A stretch of 64,000 nt of DNA, from assembly GCA_028285185.1 (NCBI GenBank), contig JANQQD010000115.1:60508-124507 (forward strand), given 5' to 3'. Source of the stretch: Anaerolineae bacterium (GTDB lineage Bacteria > Pseudomonadota > Alphaproteobacteria > DSM-16000 > Inquilinaceae). The translations under genes and the position numbers were made by a program. How positions within the stretch are numbered: position 1 is the first letter of the stretch; the number at the start of each line of letters is the position of its first letter. Positions 8,703 through 18,081 of the stretch are shown here, in pieces. A model generated the notes under the pieces. It worked only from the letters and a program-made list of their open reading frames with translations, was not told the DNA's origin and did not search any database.

Positions 8703-8908
8703 CCTCAGTTTTCCTCATCTGAGTGATGACGCCTGGGCCCAAACATCACCGTTTGCTTGACGATCTAGGCTGAGAACGCTTGTCCCAACTCAACCGTCGC
8801 CACATGCCTAGAACGCCTTGCCGAAATCCGTGGGGGACGATTAGGGTATCGATATCCTTGAGGTGCTCCTGGCACCCCCTATCGCGTCTCGAACCGTGGG
8901 CACTTATC

Positions 8909-9895
8909 ATGCCTATAGTACTGCCTCGTAGGTACCAGAACGAAGCTCGTAGGCAGTGGATAAGGCTGTGTTTTCAGGTCGAGGCCTTGCAACGAACCCG
9001 TCGGGCGGGTCAGCACCGCAAGAAAACTCTAGGTGCGGCCAAATTCTTTGCCGAGATCGTAATGCCGGTGGTTGAGAGGAGCTCCAGCAAGTTTGTTTTC
9101 GAGGACGGTGAATTGTATGCCCCAAACCTCGCTTTGATCGAGGGTGACGATACCAAGCTCAAGGACTTCCTAAGAGCAGGCAAGTTCGAAGACCGAGTCT
9201 TTTCCGACGAGTTGTACCGAGTAGCAGAAGCATGGCTCCATCTAGAGGCGCCAGGTTTTGATCTTGGCTTTGATACAAGAAGGCGAATGGAAGAGGCTGG
9301 AATACTACTCGGAGCATTTCTTCGCGATGAGCATGCTGCATATGACCGGTATGACCTGGCTTTAAGCAAGCAGCGATTGTTGGGTGTTTATCGATACAAT
9401 AGCTTGGACACACATTATGCGGCAACCGGGGAAATGCGCCTCTTTGCGCTACTTTCCAGTGGACATAGCGACTACCTTCAACTGCTAGATGCCCCAGAAA
9501 CCTCCCTATACCACGAGGACGAGAAGTATAACGAAGCGAGCGAGGTTTACTTCGGGTTTTGCGTCCCGGGCCGCGAGTTCTCCCCGGTTCTCATGAAATC
9601 GCATACGGATGGCTTCCGACAAATTGGTATCCTGTATACGCCCGGCCAACTTGTCGATATGTCGGGGGGAGTGCTGGACGCCATGCAATATGAGATTTTT
9701 ACAACTCAGAAGCGGCATTTGGGCAGCCATTCTGCGAGGGGGACTTCCGCAGGAGACCGACTCTTCAAGAAAGCTCTTGATTTACACTATGGCCCCAAGA
9801 AACGGCTTCAACTAGACAGACTTGACGCCGCAACTGCGCAGGCTCTTGGCGAAAAGTTTGAAGTATTCTTGGGAGATATGCTACAATGGAATTAG
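8909..9895 (+). CDS. Hypothetical cargo protein, partner of an ankyrin protein
   Basis: 328 residues from the ATG at 8909; the frame is open back to a TTG at 8780, and a GTG/ATG start further in (9062) is also possible, so the N-terminus is uncertain. It is a soluble, mixed alpha/beta protein without transmembrane segments. The gene overlaps the following ankyrin gene by 10 bases, so the two are co-translated. Ankyrin partners are often seen beside toxin or effector genes, so an effector plus modulator pair is possible, but nothing catalytic is recognisable here. Confidence 0.6.
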   Translation: MPIVLPRRYQNEARRQWIRLCFQVEALQRTRRAGQHRKKTLGAAKFFAEIVMPVVERSSSKFVFEDGELYAPNLALIEGDDTKLKDFLRAGKFEDRVFSDELYRVAEAWLHLEAPGFDLGFDTRRRMEEAGILLGAFLRDEHAAYDRYDLALSKQRLLGVYRYNSLDTHYAATGEMRLFALLSSGHSDYLQLLDAPETSLYHEDEKYNEASEVYFGFCVPGREFSPVLMKSHTDGFRQIGILYTPGQLVDMSGGVLDAMQYEIFTTQKRHLGSHSARGTSAGDRLFKKALDLHYGPKKRLQLDRLDAATAQALGEKFEVFLGDMLQWN

Positions 9896-10284
9896 AAAGG
9901 AAAAGTACGAACCGCAATTTGAGAGAAGACCATCCTGATATAATTCGCGCCGCATTGCAAAGCGACCTTGAAGGGATAAAGTTGGCGCTGGCCGACGATC
10001 CAGAGTGCATCAACGCCAAGCATTCCTTTACACAAGGAACTGCACTGCATATCTCGGCATCCCTAGGCAATTACAGCATTGTTGACTTTCTTTGCGACCA
10101 GCCGGGCGTGGAGACTTGGGTCTACGACGTAAACGGGCATCCTGCCGCTTGGGTCGCGATGCTGCGAGGCAGGAAAGATATTAGAGACCGGATAATGAAG
10201 GAAATAGATCGAGAAATCGAGGAAACATTTTCAGATGATGTTGTCGAAACGAACGTTATTCCTTTGAATCCCGGTCCGACTTAA
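9886..10284 (+). CDS. Ankyrin-repeat protein
   Basis: 132 residues with about three ankyrin-like helix-turn-helix units. The clearest is GTALHISASLGNYSIVDFL, matching the TPLHxAAxxGxxxxVxxLL consensus, preceded by a unit around DIIRAALQSDLEGIKLAL and followed by VNGHPAAWVAMLRGRKDI. Ankyrin units mediate protein-protein contact, so it likely binds its upstream partner. The gene overlaps the upstream gene by 10 bases and the convergent downstream gene by 29 bases. Confidence 0.75.
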   Translation: MELERKSTNRNLREDHPDIIRAALQSDLEGIKLALADDPECINAKHSFTQGTALHISASLGNYSIVDFLCDQPGVETWVYDVNGHPAAWVAMLRGRKDIRDRIMKEIDREIEETFSDDVVETNVIPLNPGPT

Positions 10285-11281
10285 ACAAATCCTTTACGCC
10301 TTGAAGCCTTAGCTCAACTTCGTTTGAGCGCCCGCTTGGTCGCCGAGACTCTCCATCAGCCTTCCTCGAAAAGAATACTTGTGACACGCTGACATCATAC
10401 CAATACGGATTAATTCCGAGTTCTGAAAGCGCGACCAACCTACGATCAAAGTCTTCTAGAGTTTTCCACTTGACACTCCCCTGAGCCATTTCTTTGTACC
10501 GCCTGAATACTTCTTGATGTGTATACTTCTCCATTACGGATTGTACGTTGACTCCTTCATGATCGGAAATAGCGATCATCATTCTCACGATTTCGAGAAT
10601 CTCTGAGTAGTCAAGCTCTGGATCAAGATGTTGTAATCTGCCTACAAGGCCGGCATGCATCAATGATGGCTGAGCTTCTTTCGCGAGTGACATCATGCCG
10701 CCAAGAAATCCACCTAGCAAAGCTTCAGGTCCTGGGGTTTTAGCTGGCCTCTCTTTGAGAATACTTGTGAAGTCTTGCTTTCGCCCGAGGTTTGGGGCAT
10801 ACGTCATCCAATGCAGCCCGCTTAGCAATGACCAGCTTCCCGCTCGCGTCTTTGATAATATTTCATCTTCAGAAATAATGTCGTAGCCCTGGAAGAACAG
10901 GAAGAAATTGGTCAGCCTTTGATTAATCTCCTCGCCTGGAAGAGAGAACAGAGACTCGGTTGTTCTATACTGATAAAGCCTCTGCGCGGGGTCTTTCGGT
11001 GCCGTTGGGCCGCTGTCCACAAATAGCGTCATCAGCTCCGTATCGTGACTGCCTCCATAAAGAACCGGCAGCATGTCGGGTGAGTTCTGCGCAAAGAGGT
11101 TCCGGCTACGCAAGTTCTCGCCAAGTTGTGTAAGCGTCTTCCTGAAAGCATCGCCACGCTCCGAAATGGCAGATACGTGAAGGCGGTTCACCTGTAGAAG
11201 ATGGTAATCCTCCTTCTTTTCAAGAATTAGACGCACTTGGATCTCGTCGTCATTTCTCGAGACTAGGTAATCCGAGATCAT
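10256..11281 (-). CDS. Hypothetical cargo protein
   Basis: 341 residues from the second of two adjacent ATGs; a GGAGG lies directly upstream and fits the ATG at 11281 better than the one at 11284. Soluble, mixed composition, with no signal peptide. The middle (about 185-200) holds a glycine/alanine-rich turn (LLGGFLGGMMSLAKEA). Lower GC than neighbours suggests separate acquisition. It converges on, and overlaps, the ankyrin gene. No family was recognised. Confidence 0.65.
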   Translation of the reverse strand: MISDYLVSRNDDEIQVRLILEKKEDYHLLQVNRLHVSAISERGDAFRKTLTQLGENLRSRNLFAQNSPDMLPVLYGGSHDTELMTLFVDSGPTAPKDPAQRLYQYRTTESLFSLPGEEINQRLTNFFLFFQGYDIISEDEILSKTRAGSWSLLSGLHWMTYAPNLGRKQDFTSILKERPAKTPGPEALLGGFLGGMMSLAKEAQPSLMHAGLVGRLQHLDPELDYSEILEIVRMMIAISDHEGVNVQSVMEKYTHQEVFRRYKEMAQGSVKWKTLEDFDRRLVALSELGINPYWYDVSVSQVFFSRKADGESRRPSGRSNEVELRLQGVKDLFKSDRDSKE

Positions 11282-11284
11282 CAT

Positions 11285-12122
11285 CCCTCCGCCAGATCAG
11301 TATGCTCGTGAAAGCTGATCACATCACAAGTAGGAGCAAAGAAATCTTCACTAATCGCTCTACGCCAACTTCTGGGCCGCATGTAAACGGTTACTATCTA
11401 AGACGAGGGCGGTCCATAGACAATTCCGCATGGTGACAGTGAGCACAACCCTTTGCGTTCTCATCGGGTGAAGTTGATCAAAGGAGTCACGAGGGCAACG
11501 CCCAACTCCTAGCTCAGAGTCTGCTTGGGGGTTACCGCGCCGTCCCTCAAGGCACTGTTGAAAAGAAGACTGCTGCAAGCTGTGTGGGGTCAGCCCCCAC
11601 CCTTGGCAAGGGGGTACTATAGTACCCCCGTTGCATCCCCCCTCACGTCGACGTACATGGCCCATTCGGGACATCGTAAGTCCCGGAGCACCAACTCAGA
11701 ACCTGCGATTACCGGACGGCGAGAGTGGCCCAAAGCTGCCGTTGGAAACAGCAGCTTGGCGCTGCGCTATAGCCCACGAGACCAGAAATTCGCCGCGGCA
11801 GCCAACAGCGGAACCGAGCAATGACCGAGTTACAGGTCGAAGCGGGCTCTTGTGGCGGTCGGCGCGACTGCCCGTTCGACGTAACCGTAGTCCTCAATCA
11901 GTTGCACCCGACAGCGGGTCTTGGTTTCGATGACCTTCGGGGGGAGCCATCCAGGCAGTTTGCAGGTCATCATCGTGCACGGTCAGGAGGCGCAGAACGG
12001 TTCCCTAATGACGCACGTCGACGCAGTCCTGGCCGACACGCAGCGCGTGCACTTCTGCTAGCGCAGAGTACAGCATGGATTGACCGGAGCGAACATACCT
12101 CCTAGTAGCGTTGCGACCTGCA
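11285..12122. other. Non-coding stretch in cargo region
   Basis: About 840 bases with no convincing gene: the open frames present have low-complexity Arg/Pro/Ser translations and no ribosome sites. It contains the 20-bp palindrome at 11610-11629 and, just before it, a short stem GTGGGG/CCCCAC (11584-11600). It may be decayed cargo. Confidence 0.5.
11610..11629. repeat. Perfect 20-bp palindrome
   Basis: GGGGGTACTATAGTACCCCC reads the same on both strands. It follows a hairpin-forming CCCTTGGCAAGGG. It could be a protein-binding site, a remnant of a transposon end or a bidirectional hairpin. No adjacent gene explains it. Confidence 0.6.
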
Positions 12123-13376
12123 TCAACGTCGGGGATATCGTCCGGCGCAGTGGTCCTCGACGTTGGCCAAGCGTTCCAAGAGGCCTCGAGCCGGCGTTGC
12201 AAAGCGCGTGATGAGTTCGCCACTCGACACCATCAGGTCAAATACGAGATCCTGGCCATCCTGCCTTGCGCGTAAGTTAATGCCTTCGAAACCGGTTCGG
12301 TCGACCACGAACACCGCGAAAGCGTAGTTCTGTAAGCCGCTGGCTAGATCATGGTATTCGAACGAGATCCACCGTCCCTGTTCCTCGACGCCCTTTCCAC
12401 CACTACTCACTGAAAGACGCAAACCATCAGAGAAGTGTTCGGGCACATCGCTTTTGACGGTGACGATCCAAGTGGTCGCATCCTCGACCGCGCAAAGGAT
12501 TTCGATCTCGGCTCCGGTCGGGAAATGACCGCGGCGCCGAAAACCAACACTAACCGCGTCCTCATGGAAATCGTAGCTCCAGCCTCCAGGCGGGGTCCAG
12601 GTCTGGAGATAGAGTGCAATGGGTGTGCCCGGAACCATCGGCTCAGGTTGCGGGCTGGCCGGTGGATCGTCCCAGTCGCGCCCATTTGTGACCACCCGCT
12701 CCGTACGAAGTTGGAGGCATGGTGGAACCGTTGACTGCACCGCTGAATTCAGACCGATGGGCCGCTGGAAGCCCTGGCAGTTGATATCGTTCAACGATCG
12801 GATGCGCGCCCACTCGATGCCATGGGACCGGCCGAAGCTCATCCCTGTCCAAAGCCAGTCAGGCGGATATCCCTGCTCACCCGCAAAGAGCGAGAGGTTC
12901 TTGCGGCAATTGCTGATTTCCGCGTGACTTGCACCTTCGATCTGGCAGTCGTGCAGCCCTACTTGACCGTCCCCTAGGATCAGCCGGGCGTCGCCTGAGA
13001 TAAAGAGCACCGAGCCGCAAGCCGAAAGGCACACGTCACCCCAAGCAACGACTGTCATAAAGCGGTGCGCGTCGATGACCTCGGCAGTCATGATCGCCGC
13101 ATCAATATCTCCGCCCACCGAGTCCAACAGGATGATACGCTCTCCTGCCTCGCTAACGGTCGCGCGCGACGCGACCTTTTCCAACCGCTCGTGGTCGCCC
13201 CAGACAATCTCGCCGCTACCGCGGATCGCGACTGTTCCATCGTTTAGGCGAACCGTGCTAAACTCCATCGCAGGAGCAGGAGAGAACAGGGCGGCCATGG
13301 TGAAAATTACAGCGATCGCGACGATGGCCAGCTTTCTGGCTATCTGGACAAGCCCCGCGGCGGCAGATGGACGCAT
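12123..13376 (-). CDS. Exported ClpP/crotonase-fold protease-like protein
   Basis: 417 residues. A signal peptide occupies about 1-37 (basic start, hydrophobic core LAIVAIAVIFTMAALF, then PAPA). The next 170 residues look like the ClpP/SppA fold: LDSVGGDIDAA gives the glycine-rich oxyanion loop, CLSACGSVLF the likely Ser nucleophile, and VGLHDC the likely His. The C-terminal half (about 235-400) is a separate beta-rich domain. Periplasmic ClpP-like proteins are known in alphaproteobacteria, with unknown substrates. The 5' end overlaps the divergent gene by 80 bases; an internal ATG at 13298 would remove the overlap but spoil the signal peptide. Confidence 0.75.
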   Translation of the reverse strand: MRPSAAAGLVQIARKLAIVAIAVIFTMAALFSPAPAMEFSTVRLNDGTVAIRGSGEIVWGDHERLEKVASRATVSEAGERIILLDSVGGDIDAAIMTAEVIDAHRFMTVVAWGDVCLSACGSVLFISGDARLILGDGQVGLHDCQIEGASHAEISNCRKNLSLFAGEQGYPPDWLWTGMSFGRSHGIEWARIRSLNDINCQGFQRPIGLNSAVQSTVPPCLQLRTERVVTNGRDWDDPPASPQPEPMVPGTPIALYLQTWTPPGGWSYDFHEDAVSVGFRRRGHFPTGAEIEILCAVEDATTWIVTVKSDVPEHFSDGLRLSVSSGGKGVEEQGRWISFEYHDLASGLQNYAFAVFVVDRTGFEGINLRARQDGQDLVFDLMVSSGELITRFATPARGLLERLANVEDHCAGRYPRR

Positions 13377-13683
13377 TTTTGTCTCGCCAGAAGAGTTCGA
13401 CTGCCTTATAGATCACGCTGATGACTACTTTAGTCAAGGCGATATTATTGTTGTGAATTTCGCCACGTGCCCCACCCCCCCTACCTTCCGAGAAAAGTTC
13501 ACTGCGAGCCGCGCGCGGAACGGGTTACCACGCCAAGGCGGAGGCAACGCGTCGGCGCCTGATGCAAGCTCGCTGTTGCAGATGACCCGCTCAGAGATGT
13601 TCTGCCTGCTTAATCGACAGGATGAAATAGAACATGGAGCAGACGGCTCGATTGCGCTCCTGCCCGAAGAATGTGTCCAATAG
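13297..13683 (+). CDS. Small secreted protein
   Basis: 128 residues from the ATG at 13297. A signal peptide is clear (MVKITAIATMASFLAIWTSP then AAA before the mature start DGRIF). The mature part has three cysteines and ends PEECVQ. A GGAGAG element lies upstream at about 15 bases. It is divergent from the ClpP-like gene, with both signal peptides encoded on opposite strands of the same 80 bases. The gene 9 bases downstream is probably co-transcribed. No family was recognised. Confidence 0.6.
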   Translation: MVKITAIATMASFLAIWTSPAAADGRIFVSPEEFDCLIDHADDYFSQGDIIVVNFATCPTPPTFREKFTASRARNGLPRQGGGNASAPDASSLLQMTRSEMFCLLNRQDEIEHGADGSIALLPEECVQ

Positions 13684-13692
13684 GGGAAGCCA

Positions 13693-14232
13693 GTGCCAAG
13701 AAGTGGAGCTATGTTCGAGCTTTTGCTTTCAGGAGTGGTAGCAACTTCTATTGCTTTATACATTACGAACATGTCGGAAAGTCGCCGCGAGAAGCGCTCT
13801 AATTCTCAGAACTACATTCTGGCGTTCTACGGATCAGGTTACATGGCGCACCGGGACACGCTTCTTGACTTCGCTTATGATCCAGCCATCGGCCCGGACA
13901 TTGCCACGCCTCGCAGCAAGGCCGAATATGCAGGCTGGTTGATGCCCGAAATGGATAGCCGTCCCGAGATCCGCGTCTCCGTCTCGGCCCTGGCAGAGTT
14001 CATGGGCGCGGCTCGTCGTTGTGTGGAGGACAACTCATGCGAGAGCGGAAGCTTGAACGCCGCACTCGGTCCCTATTCAGTCAGCTTCTACGACTTGTTC
14101 GCACCCATCTTGGTCGAGATGCGCTGCAATGCGACTGGTCCCGATGGCTTTCCGCCAGCCGTGGATCCTGAGGACGACGTCCTATTTTTCGCTCGAGTGG
14201 ACCCAGCGCAGATTTCCTGCAACGACGTTTGA
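13693..14232 (+). CDS. Membrane-anchored hypothetical protein
   Basis: 179 residues from a GTG at 13693, chosen because AGGGGAAG lies 4 bases upstream; an ATG at 13711 is the alternative. One N-terminal helix (MFELLLSGVVATSIALYI) is followed by a domain outside the membrane with a cysteine pair (RRCVEDNSC) and later cysteines. It lies 9 bases after the secreted-protein gene. The general plan (short anchor, then Arg-rich junction, then acidic domain) is similar to that of the 405-residue protein at 15074-16291. Function unknown. Confidence 0.6.
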   Translation: MPRSGAMFELLLSGVVATSIALYITNMSESRREKRSNSQNYILAFYGSGYMAHRDTLLDFAYDPAIGPDIATPRSKAEYAGWLMPEMDSRPEIRVSVSALAEFMGAARRCVEDNSCESGSLNAALGPYSVSFYDLFAPILVEMRCNATGPDGFPPAVDPEDDVLFFARVDPAQISCNDV

Positions 14233-15073
14233 CTGTACAAGCTCACGGCAAGAAAACCAGATGGGTGGTGGCCTTGAGCAAGCGCGAGCTCGCCCATATA
14301 GGTCGGCGGGGGCACCCGTGTGCGACGGCCGAGCGAAGCGGTTCGGCTCTTATAATAGCGTACTTGCAGGCTTCCCGAACGCTTCGGCGGGCGGGTCTAA
14401 ATCCATATGAAACACATGCTGCATCGACGACATATCTGCCGAAGTTGCCGTTCATGCGCGGTGCAGCACTAGTCTAAGGAGCGCTCGCAGCAGACCCGCG
14501 GCAGCGCAGCGAAGCTTGACCGCACGAGGGGCACGCCGCCTTCGCTCTCGGTCCTTTGCGGACCTTGGCCCACCGCTCGCGACGCTGACGTGCGGCCCGT
14601 CGGAGGAGACATTCGCTGCAAGTGCAAAATCCGAGCCTGCACTAGCTCACGGTCTGCGGGACAAAGTGGGCATTGACTGCGGATGCCCCAACGACCGGAA
14701 TAGGGGCGCATGCAAAACAGTAGTTGGCACAGGTGAACAAACGTTTGCATTCCGGCGCGCCTCGGCCTAGGTATTTGAGGCACTCGTAGTTATGATGCCG
14801 CATTGGCAACCTGCCTAGATCAAGATCAGATAATTGAGGCGCGATCGTCGCACGAACTCTCTTCATGGCTCTCGATCGCGAATGGCAGATTAGAGGAAAT
14901 ATGAGCCTTACATCGGTCTGCGCATCAGCACCCGTCAAGTTCCTGGGTTTGGGAACTTCGGTTTCGGAAGCCGGCAAACGATTCCTGTACGAGATCGGCA
15001 CCGGAGATTTCGTGGTCGGTCGAAGCATGGAATGGATCAGCGATACCCATTGGATCCTCTTTGCGGTTTGGGA
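14233..15073. other. Non-coding or decayed stretch
   Basis: About 840 bases without a convincing gene on either strand. Short frames on both strands translate to Arg/Ser/Pro-rich, cysteine-scattered sequences without start signals. No tandem repeats or terminal inverted repeats were seen. It may be decayed cargo between two membrane-protein genes. Confidence 0.45.
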
Positions 15074-16291
15074 ATGAGCCAACGAGACGCATTGGTTTCG
15101 GGCGCTGTGTTGGCAGTGGCTGCGTGGACCGCAGCCTTAGGAGAATACTTCTACAGCTCCAGTCGTGAGGAAATGGTTGCATTATCTACAGCAGCAGTGT
15201 TGCTCGACACCCAACGTTCCGAAGCACAGCTCCTCATAGACAACTTCTGGGACGGATCGAGCGAAAACACGTTTCGGCAGGCCGACGCGAGGATGGCAAC
15301 GAGCTATTGCGCGTATCCATATGACCGGGAGGTTGGAGCGCTTGCCGCTTCACTCGTTGGTAGCAGAAATGAGATGCTCGTCGAGTTCGATACGGGTCCT
15401 GGCTCATCCGTGCATGTTCTCGCTGGCGCGACCGGACATCCTTCCGGTAATGACGAAGGCACAAACGGACAAGCATGCCGGGATTGGATCGGAGGAGCAT
15501 CTGCAGCATGGGTTTCTGATATACCTCTTGGGCATGAATGCTTCTCCGGAGATTTATTTCGTGGGCACGATCATTCCGAGAGTGGCGAGCTTGACTTTTC
15601 CGATCTGACACAAACCGAGGCTTGGGGAGAGCATGAATTCTGCTGGCTTGCTGCCAAGGTCGACTTGTACATTGATGCTTCCGAAGATGATGTAACGTCA
15701 CTGATTAACTACGTTGGGCAAGACATATTTGGCCTCCCTGATCAAGGTGAGCCGATCCCAGCTGATCGGTCTTTGGTTTTTTCCACGGGCGTTGCTTCTC
15801 TCTACGATCAAGCAGGAATGTCGCGATACCCTGGGTCGGATCATGAGCGATGGGAAGTATTCACTGAAAACTCAGACGGGTCCCTTGTTCGACTAGGTAG
15901 TTCAAGCGAAATTTCTGCGGAATTGTGGCGATTGGCTTGGCCATTTGATCTTCAAGGCTTGCGTCCGCAAGAACTTCTTGCCCAACTTCAGTCAACTCCG
16001 GAACGTCAATATGATGTTCCAATCATTGGTGCTACGCTTTTGGCATCGTACGCGTTAGCAGCGATACTGCTTCTCGCCGTATTCCCGCTTACTTTTGTTT
16101 CAAGCTTGAATAGACGTGATGTACGCGATTGGTTCTCGGTCGGATTTCCCACCTTCATTCTTTTTGCGGGTGTCGCGCACCTTACGATAGTGGGGGCGAC
16201 GTGGTCGGGGCTTGCCGTGGGAGCCGCTCTCTTCTTGAGCACTGCATTCTGCGGAATCCGAATGCGAAGCCTGTTGCGGAGTGCCGCTTAG
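15074..16291 (+). CDS. Membrane protein with large external domain
   Basis: 405 residues from the ATG at 15074; a start at 15032 adds 14 residues that do not look natural. An N-terminal helix (ALVSGAVLAVAAWTAALGEY) is followed by an outward-facing domain of about 280 residues with cysteines (SYCAYP, GQACRDW, HECFSG, EFCWLA), and then a C-terminal bundle of three to four helices (about 330-400) ending in a basic tail. Lower GC than the transfer genes. No family was recognised. It may act with the two exported proteins upstream. Confidence 0.65.
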   Translation: MSQRDALVSGAVLAVAAWTAALGEYFYSSSREEMVALSTAAVLLDTQRSEAQLLIDNFWDGSSENTFRQADARMATSYCAYPYDREVGALAASLVGSRNEMLVEFDTGPGSSVHVLAGATGHPSGNDEGTNGQACRDWIGGASAAWVSDIPLGHECFSGDLFRGHDHSESGELDFSDLTQTEAWGEHEFCWLAAKVDLYIDASEDDVTSLINYVGQDIFGLPDQGEPIPADRSLVFSTGVASLYDQAGMSRYPGSDHERWEVFTENSDGSLVRLGSSSEISAELWRLAWPFDLQGLRPQELLAQLQSTPERQYDVPIIGATLLASYALAAILLLAVFPLTFVSSLNRRDVRDWFSVGFPTFILFAGVAHLTIVGATWSGLAVGAALFLSTAFCGIRMRSLLRSAA

Positions 16292-16722
16292 GAGCAGTCA
16301 AAGCCTTTGGCAAGAAGATCCGGAACGCAATCAGAATATGAACCGTATCGCGCGTAGCGGTGACTGCAAAAAGCACTAAACCCTAAGAGCAGGCATATAT
16401 GCGCAGCGCTGCATTCGGTGATATGGGCTCGTTGCCGACCTCGGAGGCGGTGCAGCATCTGCAGTAAAGGACGCCTGTATAGCGTCGCGTACGGCCCTAA
16501 GCGACCTTTCGAGCGCTGTCCCAAACGCTGCAGCGCGGCGCTGAGAAGCCGCCGTTCATTGCACTTCCTACGCCTGCACGGATAACTAACTCAACGGTGC
16601 CCGATCTCAGAGGGCTGGGCCAGCTCCACAGTAAGCTGATCGAAACCTTAGTGTACCGACCAAAAGGCACTTGATCCTTCGCGCTGCAGTGTCATGCTCC
16701 TATCTGTATACGGGAGGTTAGC
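16292..16722. other. Intergenic stretch upstream of the three-gene cassette
   Basis: About 430 bases with no gene. The last 60 bases carry a possible -35 (TTGATC, 16671-16676) and a strong GGGAGG ribosome site just before the ATG at 16723, so the cassette promoter is probably here. No operator-like repeat was obvious. Confidence 0.4.
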
Positions 16723-18078
16723 ATGCGAACAAAGATTACTCGTGTCTTGCAGATTGGTGACGTTCATCTCCCTGACTGGCCGGATAAGAGGACCGATATC
16801 GATCTAAAGGATAAGGAGTTTTCAACGGATATCATTGGCGAGCTGACAGAAGACAGGCTTTCGCTAGTCCTACGAGCCATAAACAAGATATCAAATTCAG
16901 GTGCGATTGATGCTGTCGCTCTTATGGGCGACTACACATCAAAGGGTCAGGTGGAAAAGATCCGACCAGCCGTTGAAATACTGAGTACTATTTTGCAGGA
17001 CGCGGCAAACCAAAACCAACCGAAGGTATTTGGAGTTCCTGGAAACCATGACGTTTCTCGAACTGTGGCAGCTGAGAAGGGTCCAGTAGTCAAATTTGAC
17101 AGCGTGAGAGACGCATTTAAGGAGTTCTCACTTCTTGACCCACCTGTAGAGGACTGCCTCAAACACGAGATTGACGGGTCAAATGAAGCGAAACTAGATG
17201 TCTACCTCCTGAACACTAGCATCGGATCTATGTCAATCCACTTGCTACCTGAGCCATTAACGCATGAGTTTTCAGAAGAGAAGTTATCGGAAAAAGCCAT
17301 CGCATTAGTAGGACAGGAGCCAACGCCTGAGGCGAAACCCGAATTCGGAAATAGTGGACGCAAAGAACCAAATCGATTGACCCAACTCTACAACCAACTT
17401 GATACCCCATATGTTTCAAGCACATCATTGGATACTCTCTTAACTCACTTGGACACGTGCGAACGCGATTGCGTTTTCATTTGCGCCCACCACAATATCT
17501 TGCCACAGCGCGTACCGCGAATTTCACCCTATTCTGAAATGCTCAATGCTGGACTACTCAGGAGTCACCTTCTACGAACCGGGAAAAATATTGTTTACCT
17601 GCATGGCCACATACACGAAGATCCCGTTGAGCGAATTGTGAGGAACAGCGCTCACGGCACAGACCAACTTGACACACAGATAATCTGCATTTCAGCGCCT
17701 CCAATATGGGAAGGCTTTAATGAGATTGCCTTCTTTCACAATGAAGACAATGATGTGTTTTTGGTGCGATTAACGGAGTATCGGCCAGACACCAATGGAC
17801 GCATCGGTAATTTTACCGATCAAAGAACGAGCTTCTTCCCACTTGTAGTGGATAACTCCGTGCTGATGACAAAGAACGCACGGCAGATTTGGGATAGACT
17901 GAGGGATAGCAAGCGACTCAATTGGCGAGAAGCCGTAGAGACATGCAGTGACTTACATTTAGAAGAAGACGAGCTTGAGCATCTTTTCCTGCTTCTATTT
18001 TGCGCCAAAGCAGTGGAAATCGTAAACTTGGGCAAGCCGAGAAACAAATGGCGAATAATCTCTTTGGAGAGGGCTTGA
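16723..18078 (+). CDS. Calcineurin-like metallophosphoesterase, first gene of a three-gene cassette
   Basis: 451 residues with all metal-binding motifs of the calcineurin-like fold: GDVH (Asp13, His15), MGDYT (Asp70), PGNHD (Asn108, His109), CAHHN (His256-257) and HGHIH (His294-298). Such enzymes hydrolyse phosphomonoesters or phosphodiesters, including nucleotides and nucleic acids, with two metal ions. The stretch of about 145 residues between the third and fourth motifs is longer than in compact members, and the last 110 residues form a separate helical domain. A GGGAGG site precedes the ATG. The ATPase gene starts 3 bases after the stop, so the two are one operon. Soluble, with no signal peptide. 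Confidence 0.85.
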   Translation: MRTKITRVLQIGDVHLPDWPDKRTDIDLKDKEFSTDIIGELTEDRLSLVLRAINKISNSGAIDAVALMGDYTSKGQVEKIRPAVEILSTILQDAANQNQPKVFGVPGNHDVSRTVAAEKGPVVKFDSVRDAFKEFSLLDPPVEDCLKHEIDGSNEAKLDVYLLNTSIGSMSIHLLPEPLTHEFSEEKLSEKAIALVGQEPTPEAKPEFGNSGRKEPNRLTQLYNQLDTPYVSSTSLDTLLTHLDTCERDCVFICAHHNILPQRVPRISPYSEMLNAGLLRSHLLRTGKNIVYLHGHIHEDPVERIVRNSAHGTDQLDTQIICISAPPIWEGFNEIAFFHNEDNDVFLVRLTEYRPDTNGRIGNFTDQRTSFFPLVVDNSVLMTKNARQIWDRLRDSKRLNWREAVETCSDLHLEEDELEHLFLLLFCAKAVEIVNLGKPRNKWRIISLERA

Positions 18079-18081
18079 GAA

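Noticed and set aside
11821..12105. Possible gene of about 94 codons in the 11.3-12.1 kb gap
   Set aside because: No ribosome site, and a His/Arg/Ser-rich translation without a protein-like pattern.
14469..14783. Possible leftward gene of about 104 codons
   Set aside because: Translation is Arg/Cys/Pro-rich with no start signal, and there is an equally open frame on the other strand.
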